From: Pseudarthrobacter cellobiosi
Lineage (GTDB): Bacteria; Actinomycetota; Actinomycetes; Actinomycetales; Micrococcaceae
Direction: 5' to 3'
NCBI RefSeq assembly: GCF_023913755.1
Contig: NZ_JAMXBJ010000035.1
Span: 28,106-92,105 of the forward strand
Length of the DNA: 64,000 bases
Shown: in pieces, positions 32,651-42,070 of the stretch
Layout of the letters: each line of letters begins with the position of its first letter
Numbering within the stretch: position 1 is the first letter of the stretch
The notes under the pieces: model-generated
Told to the model about the DNA's origin: nothing
What the model saw: only the letters and a program-made list of their open reading frames with translations
The model's database searches: none
Made by a program: the position numbers and the translations under genes

Positions 32651-33331
32651 ATGCCCCAATCCACTGTCCATCTGCTCCGCCACGGCGAGGTCCACAATCC
32701 TGACCGCGTTCTGTACGGCAGGCTGCCCGAATTCCACCTCTCCGAGCTGGGCCGGGAAATGGCGCAGATGCTCGCCGACCACTTCGCCGAGCGTGCCGCG
32801 CGCGGGGCCAGGATCGTCTACCTCGCGGCGTCGCCGCTGGTCAGGGCGCAGGAAACAGCGGCTCCCGCCGCTGAGGCGCTTGGTCTGGAAATCCACACAG
32901 ACGGCCGCATCATTGAAGCGGAAAACTACTTCCAGGGCATGAAGGTCACCAAGGCCGAGCTCCGGAAGCCCAAGCACTGGCCGCACCTGGTCAACCCGTT
33001 CCGGCCGTCCTGGGGCGAACCGTACAAGGCGCAGGCCGCGCGCGTCAGGTCAGCTGTTGAGGACGCCCGGCTCCGAGCCATCGAACTGGCCGCCGGCGAC
33101 TACGGAACCGACGGCCCGGAAGCCATTATGGTCAGCCACCAGCTCCCCATCTGGGCCACCCGCCTCAGCGCCGAAGGCCGGCCGCTGTGGCATGACCCGC
33201 GCAAACGCGAGTGCACGCTGACGTCCATCACGTCCCTGGTGTTCGACGACGACGGCTCGCTCCTGCGCGTTGAGTACAGTGAGCCCGCTGCCGCACTTCT
33301 TCCCGGTGCCGCCAGCACCCCCGGAGCCTGA
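32651..33331 (+). CDS. Histidine phosphatase (phosphoglycerate mutase-like)
   Basis: A 226-aa protein with the branch-1 histidine phosphatase signature LLRHGEVHNP (catalytic His of RHG), ASPLVRAQETA and the second His in MVSHQLPIW. The substrate is unknown. It is the first gene of a run that continues with the TlpA, CcdA, ResB and CcsB genes; its stop is one nt from the TlpA start. The conserved association suggests a shared promoter rather than a proven role in cytochrome maturation. Confidence 0.87.
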   Translation: MPQSTVHLLRHGEVHNPDRVLYGRLPEFHLSELGREMAQMLADHFAERAARGARIVYLAASPLVRAQETAAPAAEALGLEIHTDGRIIEAENYFQGMKVTKAELRKPKHWPHLVNPFRPSWGEPYKAQAARVRSAVEDARLRAIELAAGDYGTDGPEAIMVSHQLPIWATRLSAEGRPLWHDPRKRECTLTSITSLVFDDDGSLLRVEYSEPAAALLPGAASTPGA

Positions 33332-33332
33332 C

Positions 33333-33968
33333 ATGACGAACAACCGCACAACATCCCGTGCTGTTTCAAGCGCGACATCCCGCCGTGCCGTACTCGCTGC
33401 TGGCGGCGCCGCCCTGACCGCCCTGACCCTGGGGCTGTCCGCCTGTGCGCAGGAAGACGCCCTTGCCAAGCAGGCCAAAGCCGGCGACAACAAGAACTAC
33501 GTGGCCGGGGACGGCTCGGTGACCGAGTTCACCGCCTCGGACCGAAAGGCCGCCGTCGCCATTAACGGCACGCTGTTCAACGGCACCCAGATAGCCCCAG
33601 CGGACTTCCAGGGCAAGGTGACGGTCCTGAACTTCTGGTTCGCCGCCTGCGCACCCTGCCGCGTTGAAGCACCCATCCTGGAAGAGCTGCACCAGGGCTT
33701 CAAGGACCAGGGCGTGCAGTTCTTCGGCGTCAACCTCCGCGACGAAAAAGGCACCGCAGAGGCCTTCGACAAGACCTTCAACCTGTCCTACCCCAGCTTC
33801 GACGACAAGAACGGCGGCGTGCTCCTGGCCGTCTCCGGGCTGGTCCCGCCGGGGGCAGTCCCCACCACGCTGGTCCTGGACAAGCAGGGCCGCGTGGCCT
33901 CGCGAGTGCTGGGCGAAATCCAGAAGGGCACCCTCAAAGCCCTCATCACCGCCGCTGTGGCAGAGTAG
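33333..33968 (+). CDS. TlpA/ResA-like thioredoxin lipoprotein
   Basis: A 211-aa membrane-anchored thiol-disulfide protein. The N-terminus has a twin-Arg SRRAVLAAGG and a lipobox LSAC (Cys38). The thioredoxin-like domain has FWFAACAPCRVEAP with active CAPC (106-109), GVNLRDEKG and a cis-Pro in GAVPTTLVLD. In system II it reduces the apocytochrome c haem-binding Cys pair outside the membrane, with electrons passed by CcdA, which is encoded next. GGAG lies 6-7 nt before the ATG. Confidence 0.9.
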   Translation: MTNNRTTSRAVSSATSRRAVLAAGGAALTALTLGLSACAQEDALAKQAKAGDNKNYVAGDGSVTEFTASDRKAAVAINGTLFNGTQIAPADFQGKVTVLNFWFAACAPCRVEAPILEELHQGFKDQGVQFFGVNLRDEKGTAEAFDKTFNLSYPSFDDKNGGVLLAVSGLVPPGAVPTTLVLDKQGRVASRVLGEIQKGTLKALITAAVAE

Positions 33969-33983
33969 CGGCGGCCCCGGACC

Positions 33984-34739
33984 GTGAACAGCCCCTTCGC
34001 CGAAACCATCCTGAACGGCTCGCTCCTGCTTGCCATCCCGGTGGCGCTGCTCGCCGGCCTGGTGTCCTTCCTGTCGCCGTGCGTGCTGCCCCTGGTGCCC
34101 GGCTACCTGGGTTACGTCACCGGCCTGAGCGGCGTGGACCTGGAGAAGCAGAAGCGCGGCCGGATGCTTGTGGGCATCGGGCTTTTTGTGCTGGGATTCT
34201 CGGTGATTTTTGTGCTGCTGGGCGGCGCGTTCGGCCAGCTCGGCACCCTGATCACCGGCTCGCAGAATGCCTGGATCACCCAACTGCTGGGGCTCCTGGT
34301 CATCCTCATGGGCGTAGTGTTTATGGGCGGTTTCGGCTGGCTGCAGCGTGATGCGAAGATCCATGCCAAGCCGCCGGCCGGCCTGTGGGGCGCGCCGTTG
34401 CTGGGCCTCACGTTCGGCCTGGGCTGGGCCCCGTGCATCGGGCCCACCTACTCTGCCGTCCAGCTCCTGAGCCTGTCCGGCGGTTCCTCCGCAGCCAAGG
34501 GTGCCTTCCTGGCATTTGTCTACAGCCTGGGCCTGGGCATCCCGTTCCTGCTGATCGCCCTGGCGGTGCGACGCGGCATGGGCGTGATGTCCTTCTTCCG
34601 CACGCACCGCCTGGCCATCCAGCGGATCGGCGGCGGGATCCTGGTGGTGCTGGGCCTGCTGATGGCCAGCGGCGTCTGGGGCACCTGGGTCACCGAGTTG
34701 CAGTACTGGTTCCAAACCGATGTGAAGTTGCCGATCTGA
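33984..34739 (+). CDS. ccdA: Cytochrome c biogenesis protein CcdA
   Basis: A 251-aa membrane protein with six or more helices of the CcdA/DsbD-beta family. Conserved Cys occur in FLSPCVLPLVPGY (helix 1) and GWAPCIGPTYSA (helix 4), the pair that carries reducing power across the membrane to the TlpA-like protein. GTG 33984 is the start. Its TGA overlaps the ATG of resB by one base (TGATG). Confidence 0.93.
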   Translation: MNSPFAETILNGSLLLAIPVALLAGLVSFLSPCVLPLVPGYLGYVTGLSGVDLEKQKRGRMLVGIGLFVLGFSVIFVLLGGAFGQLGTLITGSQNAWITQLLGLLVILMGVVFMGGFGWLQRDAKIHAKPPAGLWGAPLLGLTFGLGWAPCIGPTYSAVQLLSLSGGSSAAKGAFLAFVYSLGLGIPFLLIALAVRRGMGVMSFFRTHRLAIQRIGGGILVVLGLLMASGVWGTWVTELQYWFQTDVKLPI

Positions 34740-36481
34740 TGAGCGAGCGCGTGAAAGCAAACAAGAAGTCCCCGGCACCCATTGCCGCAGCCAAAACTGA
34801 GGCGGCGCTGCCAGTCCTGGGGCCGGTGCAGATGCTGCGTTGGGCCTGGACCCAGCTGACCAGCATGCGCACGGCGCTGTTCCTGCTGCTGCTCCTGGCC
34901 GTTGCCGCGGTGCCCGGTTCGCTGTTCCCGCAGCGCCCGGCCAACCCGTCCATCGTGACGCAGTACATCAAGGACAACCCGGACTACGGGAAGCTGCTGG
35001 ACACCCTGCAGCTCTACGACGTCTATTCCTCAGCGTGGTTCTCGGCCATCTACATCCTGCTGTTCATCTCGCTGATCGGCTGTGTGGTCCCACGCGCCAT
35101 CGCCCATTACAAGGCCATGCGCTCCCAGCCGCCGCGGACCCCCAAACGTCTCTCCCGCCTCCCCGAGTACGGCACCCTGGTGGTTCCCGCCGACGCCGGC
35201 CTCCCGGCGTCGGACGCCATCCGCAGTGCCGCCGGGGTGCTGAAGAAGCGCGGCTACCGCGTTGAAGTGAGGGACGACGGCGGCGCGCGGCCGTCTTTGG
35301 GCGCCGAACGCGGCTTCGCCAAGGAAGTGGGGAACCTGGTGTTCCACACGTCGCTGATCGGCGTGCTGGTGTCCGTGGCCGTGGGCGGCCTGTTCGGCTA
35401 CAGCGGCCAGCGCATCCTGGTGGAGGGCGACACCTTCGTGAACACCCTGGTGGGCTACGACCAGTTCACCCCCGGCACCAACTTCCAGTCCAGCAAGCTG
35501 CAGCCGTACTCCATCCAGCTGGACAAATTCGATGTCTTGTTTGACCGCGAATCACCAGGCAAAATCGGTCAGCCCATCGACTTCAACGCCGAAGTCACCA
35601 CCCGGGAAACCCCGGACTCGCCCGCCAAGCAGGAAGTCCTGAAGGTCAACGAGCCCGTGACCCTGGGCGGCACCAGCATCTACCTCACCGGCAACGGCTA
35701 CGCGCCCGTGGTGACCATCCGTGACGGCGCCGGCAACGTGGCCATGCAGGGTCCCGTGGTGGCCAAGCTCCAGGGTGACAACTACTACTCGTCCCTGGTG
35801 ATCAAGGTCCCCGACGCACGGCCTGAACAGCTGGGCTTCGTGGGGTTCTTCCTGCCCACGGCGTTTGTCACCGAGGAGGGGGTGTCCTTCAGCGGCGATC
35901 CGGACCTGTTCAACCCGCGGCTGACCCTGAACTCGTACTTCGGGGACCTTGGCTTGGACGCTGGCTCGCCGCAGAACGTCTTTGAATTGGACGTCAGTGA
36001 CCTCACGCCGCTGAACGCCCGCAACCTGGACGCCGGCGGCATTACCCTGGCGCCGGGCAGCACCTATACACTGCCGGATGGTAAGGGCAGCATCAGCTTT
36101 GACAGCGTGAAGCGGTACGTGGGCGTGGACATCCACCACAACCCGGGCCAGCTCTACGCCCTCATTTTCGCGTTGCTGGCCGTGGGCGGCCTGATCGTCT
36201 CGCTCTACGTGAACCGGCGCCGCGTCTGGGTGCGGACCGGGACCCACGAGGACGGCCGGACCATGGTGGAGTATGGCTTGCTTGCCCGCGGTGAGGACCA
36301 CCGGCTCGCCGCGGAAGCGGTTGCCGTTAGGAAGCTGCTGTCCGAAGAGTGGCAGCTTGCGGATTCTGATTCCGATTCCGACTCCAGCGTCACCCAGCAA
36401 ACTCCCAGCCGCCAGGACGATAATGGCGCAGACTCGCTCACCTCCCCAGCTGGCCCCACCGGGCCGAAAAAGGACCAGTAA
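34739..36481 (+). CDS. resB: Cytochrome c biogenesis protein ResB (Ccs1)
   Basis: A 580-aa ResB protein of system II. After a basic N-terminus come helices around 40-65 (LTSMRTALFLLLLLAVAAV) and 95-120, a third near 195, a large extracytoplasmic domain, and a last helix around 465 (LYALIFALLAVGGLIVSLYV). With CcsB it moves haem outward and attaches it to apocytochrome c. The C-terminal tail is an acidic Asp/Ser run (DSDSDSDSS). It overlaps ccsB by one base (TAATG). Confidence 0.92.
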   Translation: MSERVKANKKSPAPIAAAKTEAALPVLGPVQMLRWAWTQLTSMRTALFLLLLLAVAAVPGSLFPQRPANPSIVTQYIKDNPDYGKLLDTLQLYDVYSSAWFSAIYILLFISLIGCVVPRAIAHYKAMRSQPPRTPKRLSRLPEYGTLVVPADAGLPASDAIRSAAGVLKKRGYRVEVRDDGGARPSLGAERGFAKEVGNLVFHTSLIGVLVSVAVGGLFGYSGQRILVEGDTFVNTLVGYDQFTPGTNFQSSKLQPYSIQLDKFDVLFDRESPGKIGQPIDFNAEVTTRETPDSPAKQEVLKVNEPVTLGGTSIYLTGNGYAPVVTIRDGAGNVAMQGPVVAKLQGDNYYSSLVIKVPDARPEQLGFVGFFLPTAFVTEEGVSFSGDPDLFNPRLTLNSYFGDLGLDAGSPQNVFELDVSDLTPLNARNLDAGGITLAPGSTYTLPDGKGSISFDSVKRYVGVDIHHNPGQLYALIFALLAVGGLIVSLYVNRRRVWVRTGTHEDGRTMVEYGLLARGEDHRLAAEAVAVRKLLSEEWQLADSDSDSDSSVTQQTPSRQDDNGADSLTSPAGPTGPKKDQ

Positions 36482-37617
36482 TGCCGTTCGCCATCAACGA
36501 AACCATGGGCCAGTACAGCGAGCTGTTTATGCTGCTCGCCGCCGGCACGTACACCGTGGCCTTCATCGCCTTCGCCTGGGACCTCGCGAAGAGCAGCAGG
36601 GCGCTGCGCGCCGTGGACCTGAAAGCGGCCGAGGCTGCCGGTACCAAGGTGCCCGCGATGGCCGGCGCCGGTGCGTCTGTTGGCGCGTCTGCTGGCTCAG
36701 CCGGCGCAGCGGACAGGGTAGTAACGGACAGGGTGGACTCGCACCTGGCCGGACCGGTGGGACGGGCCGAGCGGCCGTCGTCGTCCGTTGCCAAGCGCGG
36801 AGGCGACGCTTCCGGGGCCGGGCAGACGGCCGACGCCGATATGCGCTACGCCGCGGAACGGCGCGTTCCGGCGCGTGTTGCCGTTGCCCTGACCGTTCTC
36901 GGCGTGCTGATCCATGCCGCCGGCGTCATCACGCGTGCCGTGGGTGCAGGCCGGGTGCCGTGGGGCAACATGTACGAGTTCCTGACCACGGGCGCTTTTG
37001 TGGCCGTGGCCGTGTTCCTGCTGGTACTGATCCGCCGTGACCTGCGGTTCCTTGGCACGTTTGTGGTGGGCCTGGCCATCATCATGCTGGTGGCCGCCTC
37101 GGTGGCCTACTGGACCCCCGTGGGCCACCTGGTCCCGGCGCTGCAGAGCTACTGGCTGATCATCCACGTCTCCATCGCGGTGCTCTCCTCCGCGCTCTTC
37201 ACCCTCACGTTCGCCATGTCCGCCCTCCAGCTCGTGCAGTCCCACCGGCAAAAGACGGTGGCTGCCGGCGGCGCTGACAAGCTTGGTTTTATGCGGTTGG
37301 TTCCCTCGGCACTGAGTCTGGAAAACCTGTCCTACCGGATCAACGCCATCGCCTTCATCGGCTGGACGTTCACCCTCATGTTCGGTGCCATCTGGGCTGA
37401 AAAAGCCTGGGGCCGGTTCTGGGGCTGGGACACCAAGGAAGTCTGGACCTTTGTGATCTGGGTGGTCTACGCGGGCTACCTGCACGCCCGCGCCACCCGC
37501 GGCTGGACCGGCACCCGCGCCGCCTGGCTGTCGATCGTGGGCTACCTGTGCGTGGTCTTCAACTTCACCATCGTGAACCAGTTCTTTAATGGCCTGCATT
37601 CCTACTCGGGCCTCTGA
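36481..37617 (+). CDS. ccsB: Cytochrome c synthase subunit CcsB (CcsA/ResC type)
   Basis: A 378-aa membrane protein with about eight helices. The haem-handling WWD-type motif is AWGRFWGWDTKEVWTFVIW, and conserved His residues occur in LIHAAG, IIHVSIAV and YLHARATRGW. An insertion of about 75 polar residues (roughly 50-125, Ala/Gly/Ser-rich then charged) between helix 1 and helix 2 is longer than I expect for the family. It closes the five-gene cytochrome c maturation operon. Confidence 0.92.
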   Translation: MPFAINETMGQYSELFMLLAAGTYTVAFIAFAWDLAKSSRALRAVDLKAAEAAGTKVPAMAGAGASVGASAGSAGAADRVVTDRVDSHLAGPVGRAERPSSSVAKRGGDASGAGQTADADMRYAAERRVPARVAVALTVLGVLIHAAGVITRAVGAGRVPWGNMYEFLTTGAFVAVAVFLLVLIRRDLRFLGTFVVGLAIIMLVAASVAYWTPVGHLVPALQSYWLIIHVSIAVLSSALFTLTFAMSALQLVQSHRQKTVAAGGADKLGFMRLVPSALSLENLSYRINAIAFIGWTFTLMFGAIWAEKAWGRFWGWDTKEVWTFVIWVVYAGYLHARATRGWTGTRAAWLSIVGYLCVVFNFTIVNQFFNGLHSYSGL

Positions 37618-37771
37618 GCAGTGGTTTCTCCGGAGTCCCCCCTCAAACTGCCTCTAATACGCCAATCGATGTACGAATAAGGGTGTTGTCGGGCAAGCGG
37701 TGATGCTACCTTGGTGGGAGTTGTCAGTGATGAAGCTCGCAGACAACTCGCTGCGTTTTGCCGAGGTGCCC

Positions 37772-39847
37772 ATGAGCTATGTTCTCGCCGTTGATGTCGG
37801 GACGAGTTTCACCGCCGCCGCCATAGTCCGAATTGATCACAATGATTCGCGTGTTCCGGAGAGCCTGCCGCTGGGGCTCCGCGGAACGGCTGTTCCTTCT
37901 GTGGTCTACTACCCCGAGGAAGGCCCCATCCTCGTGGGGGAGGCGGCCGAACGCCGCGGCCTTGACTCTCCGGAGCGGGTGGTGCGGGAGTTCAAAAGGC
38001 GGGTCGGAGACGACGTCCCCATTGCGGTAGGCACGCTGTCCCTCCCCGCTGAGGAAATCTTCGCCACCATGGCGCGCTGGGTCGCAGACCGGGCTGAAGA
38101 GCGCGAAGGCGCGCCGCCGTCGGACATCATCCTTTCCTACCCGGCCTCCTGGGGCGCGCACCGCACGGAGCTTATCCTCGCGGCCCTTGCGGCCAAGAGC
38201 CTCGCCAACGTCACCCTGATCAGCGAGCCGGAAGCGGCGGCGCTGCACTACGCCGCACAGGTGCGGGTGGAGGATGGCAGTACCATCGCCGTCTACGACC
38301 TCGGTGGCGGGACCTTCGACACCGCAGTCCTGAAGAAAGCGGACGCTGGCCACTTTGAATTACTGGGCCGTCCCGAAGGGATCGAGGGGCTGGGCGGCGC
38401 CGACTTCGACGCGGCCGTCCTGCGGTACGTTGCCGACCACGCCGGGCAGGGCCTGGCCAATCTTGACCCGTCGGCGCCCGGCGCGCTGGCAGCCTTGGCG
38501 CGCCTGCGGCGGGAGTGTGTGGAAGCCAAGGAGGCGCTGTCTGCGGACAGCGAGGCCAGCATTTCGGTTCTGATGCCGGGGATCCAGCAGCAGGTGCGGC
38601 TGGTCCGGTCCGAATTCGAGGCCATGATCAGCGAGCCCATCCGGGAGACAGTGGACGCCCTGGAGCGTTCGCTGCAGGACCTCGGGCTCACCCCGGCTGA
38701 CCTGTCCGCGGTGCTTCTCATCGGCGGCTCGTCGCGGATTCCCCTCGTGGCCCAGCTGATTTCGGAGCAGCTGGACCGGCCCATCGCCGTGGACGCCGAT
38801 CCCAAGTCATCCATCTGCCTCGGCGCCGCCATTGCCGCCCTCCGCGCGCAGCCGGAGGTGACCGCGCAGCCCGCTGCCTTGACCGCACAGCCACCCCCCG
38901 CCGTCGTCCTCACGCAGGCTGACGTGCATCCTGGAGTTGCCGGCCAACGAGCCAGCTGGTCCCGGCATGCCGACGCCGGTGCCCATGCCGCCGGTGCACA
39001 CGCCGCCTGGCGCAAGGGCGGAGCGCATGGCGGCGCGCACGGACCGCGCTCGACCGTGCGGTTGACTGCGGTTGCAGCCGTGGCCGCGCTCTTCACCGGG
39101 CTCACAGCGACGGCAGCCCAGAGCCCGGACGGGCTCGGCAGCCTTACGGCGATGTTCGTCCCGTCAGCAGATGCAGCGAAGGAGACCCCAAACGCTGCTC
39201 CTCCTGGCGGAACCGGCGGTCCCGGCGCCGGTGGCCCCGCGGCAGGAGCAGGCGCGGCGCAGGCCCCGGTGCAGGGGATTGAAGCCAGCGCCAGGCCGAA
39301 GGACAGCGGTGCGGCGTCCAGTTCCGCGGGACTGGACATTGCTGCCTCGCCCACCAGCAGGCCACCTACCGAAGCAGGCCAACCAGCCGCCGGCGAGGCC
39401 GTTGCCGGGACGGGCACCTCAGGTGAGCCTGCACAGGGTTCCGGAGGCTTCACCCCGGGTCCGGTGACCAACCCTACGACGGATCCGGGACCCGGCCCTG
39501 ATCCTTTGCCCATCGACCCCGTTCCGGACCCCACCACTGACCCGGCCCCGGATCCTACGACCGACCCGGTTCCGGATCCTACGACGGATCCTACGACGGA
39601 TCCGACCACTGACCCGGCCCCGGATCCGACGACGGATCCTGCGCCGGACCCGACCACCGACCCGGCCCCGGATCCGACGACGGATCCTGCGCCGGACCCG
39701 ACGACGTACCCGGCCCCGGCCCCCGAGCCGACGACGGATCCTGCGCCGGTGCCCGAGCCGACGACGGATCCTGCGCCGGTGCCCGACCCGTTCGCGGAAC
39801 CGTCACCCACCATGGATCCCGCGCCAACCACCGAGCCAGCGGTCTGA
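37772..39847 (+). CDS. Membrane-anchored Hsp70/DnaK-like protein with C-terminal repeats
   Basis: A 691-aa protein. Residues 1 to about 375 are an Hsp70-type actin-fold ATPase: LAVDVGTSFTAAAI, DIILSYPASWG, VYDLGGGTFDTAVL and VLLIGGSSRIPLV. The substrate-binding domain of true DnaK is absent; instead there is a His/Ala/Gly-rich linker, one membrane helix near 430-450, a Gly/Ala/Pro region and a long C-terminal run of PDPTTDPA units (about 560-691), predicted outside the cell. ATG 37772 has GAGG at 5 nt. It leads into the LuxR, IniB-like and dynamin genes. Confidence 0.85.
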   Translation: MSYVLAVDVGTSFTAAAIVRIDHNDSRVPESLPLGLRGTAVPSVVYYPEEGPILVGEAAERRGLDSPERVVREFKRRVGDDVPIAVGTLSLPAEEIFATMARWVADRAEEREGAPPSDIILSYPASWGAHRTELILAALAAKSLANVTLISEPEAAALHYAAQVRVEDGSTIAVYDLGGGTFDTAVLKKADAGHFELLGRPEGIEGLGGADFDAAVLRYVADHAGQGLANLDPSAPGALAALARLRRECVEAKEALSADSEASISVLMPGIQQQVRLVRSEFEAMISEPIRETVDALERSLQDLGLTPADLSAVLLIGGSSRIPLVAQLISEQLDRPIAVDADPKSSICLGAAIAALRAQPEVTAQPAALTAQPPPAVVLTQADVHPGVAGQRASWSRHADAGAHAAGAHAAWRKGGAHGGAHGPRSTVRLTAVAAVAALFTGLTATAAQSPDGLGSLTAMFVPSADAAKETPNAAPPGGTGGPGAGGPAAGAGAAQAPVQGIEASARPKDSGAASSSAGLDIAASPTSRPPTEAGQPAAGEAVAGTGTSGEPAQGSGGFTPGPVTNPTTDPGPGPDPLPIDPVPDPTTDPAPDPTTDPVPDPTTDPTTDPTTDPAPDPTTDPAPDPTTDPAPDPTTDPAPDPTTYPAPAPEPTTDPAPVPEPTTDPAPVPDPFAEPSPTMDPAPTTEPAV
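39535..39790 (+). repeat. Tandem repeats encoding PDPTTDPA
   Basis: The 3' end of the Hsp70-like gene is built from short in-frame units around GGATCCGACGACGGATCC, mostly 18-24 bp, encoding PDPTTDPA and PEPTTDPAPV. Unit changes are multiples of 3, so copy-number change would keep the frame. Confidence 0.85.
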
Positions 39848-39850
39848 GTC

Positions 39851-41905
39851 ATGGCGGCCGAACACACGCAGCCCGAAGGGAACCAGCCCGAGGCAGATAC
39901 GTCGGCGCCCGGCGGAACCAGCCACATGGCACAGCAGCTGTGGGGCGAGAACGCGGCAGTCCGGGAACTCCTGCTGGCACTGTCCGTGGGGTTCACCTTG
40001 CCCGGCCCGCTGCCAGCGGAGCTCGACCACAAGCTGGAAAGTCCTGACAGTCCGGGCCTGGACGCGGTGGTTCAGCGTGCCGAGTCCTCGGGCCTGCTGC
40101 TTGCCGACGGGACAGTCGCCGGCCCGGCGCAGCACGCGCTCCTGAACGGCACGCCCACGGCCCGGGTTCATGCATTGCAGCGGCAACTCGTCGGTTTTGT
40201 GTCGGCCGAGGGCCGGCCTCTCGGCGACCTTGCCCGCGAACTGGCAAGAGGCGGGCTGGCCGACCCGAGGGTCGCCGCCGAACTCGAAGCCGCCGCGGAC
40301 AAAGCGCTGCAGCGCGACCCCGGTCTGGCCGCCCAGTTATACAGCGAAGCGCTGCTGGCAGGGGCGGATGAACTGCGCACCGCTGCCCGCCGCGCCCAGG
40401 CCGCAGCCGCAGCGGGCGACCTCGACGCCGCCGGCCGAATTATTGACGGTCTCCTGGTGAGCTCCGATCCGCCGGACGTCAGGCTGGGCGTGGATGTTGC
40501 CGCTTCCGTCTGGGCCCAGCGCGGGCTGTTGGTCCGCAGCGCCGACCTCTATGCCTGGCTTGGTCCGGCGAACATGGGCCGGTCCGCACCGCTTGCCGCG
40601 GTGGCCATGATCGGCAGCGGCAACCGGATGGGCGCGGAAGAGGCCTTTCCCGCCGGGTCGGCATCGGTGTCGCCCACCCTAGTGGCGGTGGCGCTTTCGC
40701 AAACGGGCAAGGGCGTGATGGAGTCGATGGAGCGGGATCCACACAAGGGCCTTCCCCTGCTGATCCATGCTTCGGACATGCTCAACGCGTCCGGTTCGGC
40801 GCTACCCCTTCCGGACACCCCTGGAGCGTTGGCCGCGTTGCTGGCCCTCCACAGCGGTGAACCCCACGTAGCGGACACCATCATCCGCTCCGCTGTCGCC
40901 GCGAGGCAGGGCGGTGACGCCGCCAGGCCACGGCTCCACCTCTTGCAGGCGTGGTCGGCCATGCAGCAGGACGATGCTGGCGAAGCACGGCTGGCCATCA
41001 ACGAAGCTTCCAAAGCTAACCACTGGCCGCTGGTGCCCAGGGACGAGTTCCTGTGCGCGGCCCTGGAAGTGGGCCTTGCGCGGCGCAGCGGCGACGTCCA
41101 TGACCTGGTGATGGCCTGGGAGCGCGCCCGCGAAGCGATGCTGCACACCGCCGTCGACCTTTACAGCCTGCTGCCGTGGGGCGAACTGATGATTGCTGCC
41201 GCCCGGTTGCGGGAGACACGGCGCGTCGCGCATTATCTGGATGAAGCGTGGGCTCTGCTGACCAAGCTGGGGGAGCCGCCCCTGTGGGCCGTTCCGCTTC
41301 ACTGGGCGGCAGTCCAGGCTGCCCTGCTGAACCAAAGCCCGGCCGACCTTGCCCCGCATGCAGCAGCGCTGGTGCGGGCCGCGGACTACAGTCACATGGC
41401 CGCTGTGCTCGCCGCCGCCGGCAAGGCCTGGGTCAGCGTCCTGGCCGGCCGGTTCCAGGCGACGGATGTGGAGAACGCTGCCCGGGGACTGAAAGTGGTG
41501 GGCATGCCGTGGGAAGGGGCCCGGCTGGCAGGACATGCGGCCGCGCAGGCAGACGAGCGCAGGGACATGGTGCGGCTCCTTGCCTGCGCCAGGGACCTCC
41601 ACCCGCAGGGCGGAACCACCGGGCCACCCGCCGGGCTGCCACCGCAAGTACGCCGCAGCGCCGCCGAGAACAACCATGGCGCGCATCCGGACGCCTCGGG
41701 GCTCAGCGAACGCGAAAAGGAAGTGGCACGGTTGGTCCTGGAAGGGAAGACCTACCGGGAAATCGGCGAAGCCATCTACATTTCCCCCCGGACCGCTGAA
41801 CATCACATTGCTCGGATGCGGCGGAGGCTTGGGGCCGAAAACCGCTCCGATCTACTGGTGCGCCTGAGGCTGGCGCTAAGTGCAGATCATCCGGGCCCGG
41901 ACTGA
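39851..41905 (+). CDS. Large LuxR-family transcriptional regulator
   Basis: A 684-aa protein. The only assigned domain is the C-terminal LuxR HTH (about 616-675): LSEREKEVARLVLEGKTYREIGEAIYISPRTAEHHIARMRRRLG. The preceding 600 residues are Ala/Leu-rich helical repeats of TPR-like character without an ATPase P-loop, which separates it from the MalT/LAL group. It starts 3 nt after the Hsp70-like gene and comes before the IniB-like gene, so it is the probable regulator of this locus. Confidence 0.83.
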   Translation: MAAEHTQPEGNQPEADTSAPGGTSHMAQQLWGENAAVRELLLALSVGFTLPGPLPAELDHKLESPDSPGLDAVVQRAESSGLLLADGTVAGPAQHALLNGTPTARVHALQRQLVGFVSAEGRPLGDLARELARGGLADPRVAAELEAAADKALQRDPGLAAQLYSEALLAGADELRTAARRAQAAAAAGDLDAAGRIIDGLLVSSDPPDVRLGVDVAASVWAQRGLLVRSADLYAWLGPANMGRSAPLAAVAMIGSGNRMGAEEAFPAGSASVSPTLVAVALSQTGKGVMESMERDPHKGLPLLIHASDMLNASGSALPLPDTPGALAALLALHSGEPHVADTIIRSAVAARQGGDAARPRLHLLQAWSAMQQDDAGEARLAINEASKANHWPLVPRDEFLCAALEVGLARRSGDVHDLVMAWERAREAMLHTAVDLYSLLPWGELMIAAARLRETRRVAHYLDEAWALLTKLGEPPLWAVPLHWAAVQAALLNQSPADLAPHAAALVRAADYSHMAAVLAAAGKAWVSVLAGRFQATDVENAARGLKVVGMPWEGARLAGHAAAQADERRDMVRLLACARDLHPQGGTTGPPAGLPPQVRRSAAENNHGAHPDASGLSEREKEVARLVLEGKTYREIGEAIYISPRTAEHHIARMRRRLGAENRSDLLVRLRLALSADHPGPD

Positions 41906-42070
41906 GTCCCTACTGCCCCTAGCCACGAAACAGGGAAACCCCTAATGCGGGGCATCCGGATACGGGGACACAACCCGATGCCCGGCCCCTACCAAGGACC
42001 TTAGGTTTGATTTAAGCCCGGCACCGAGGCCTGGCGTTCCACAACTCAGAGAAGATTTGAGGACCATCCA

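Noticed and set aside
38293..40032. 579-codon minus-strand frame with long Gly-Ser-Gly-Ala-Gly repeats opposite the Hsp70-like gene.
   Set aside because: The repeats are only the reverse reading of the PDPTTDP-coding DNA; Hsp70 motifs on the plus strand decide the matter.
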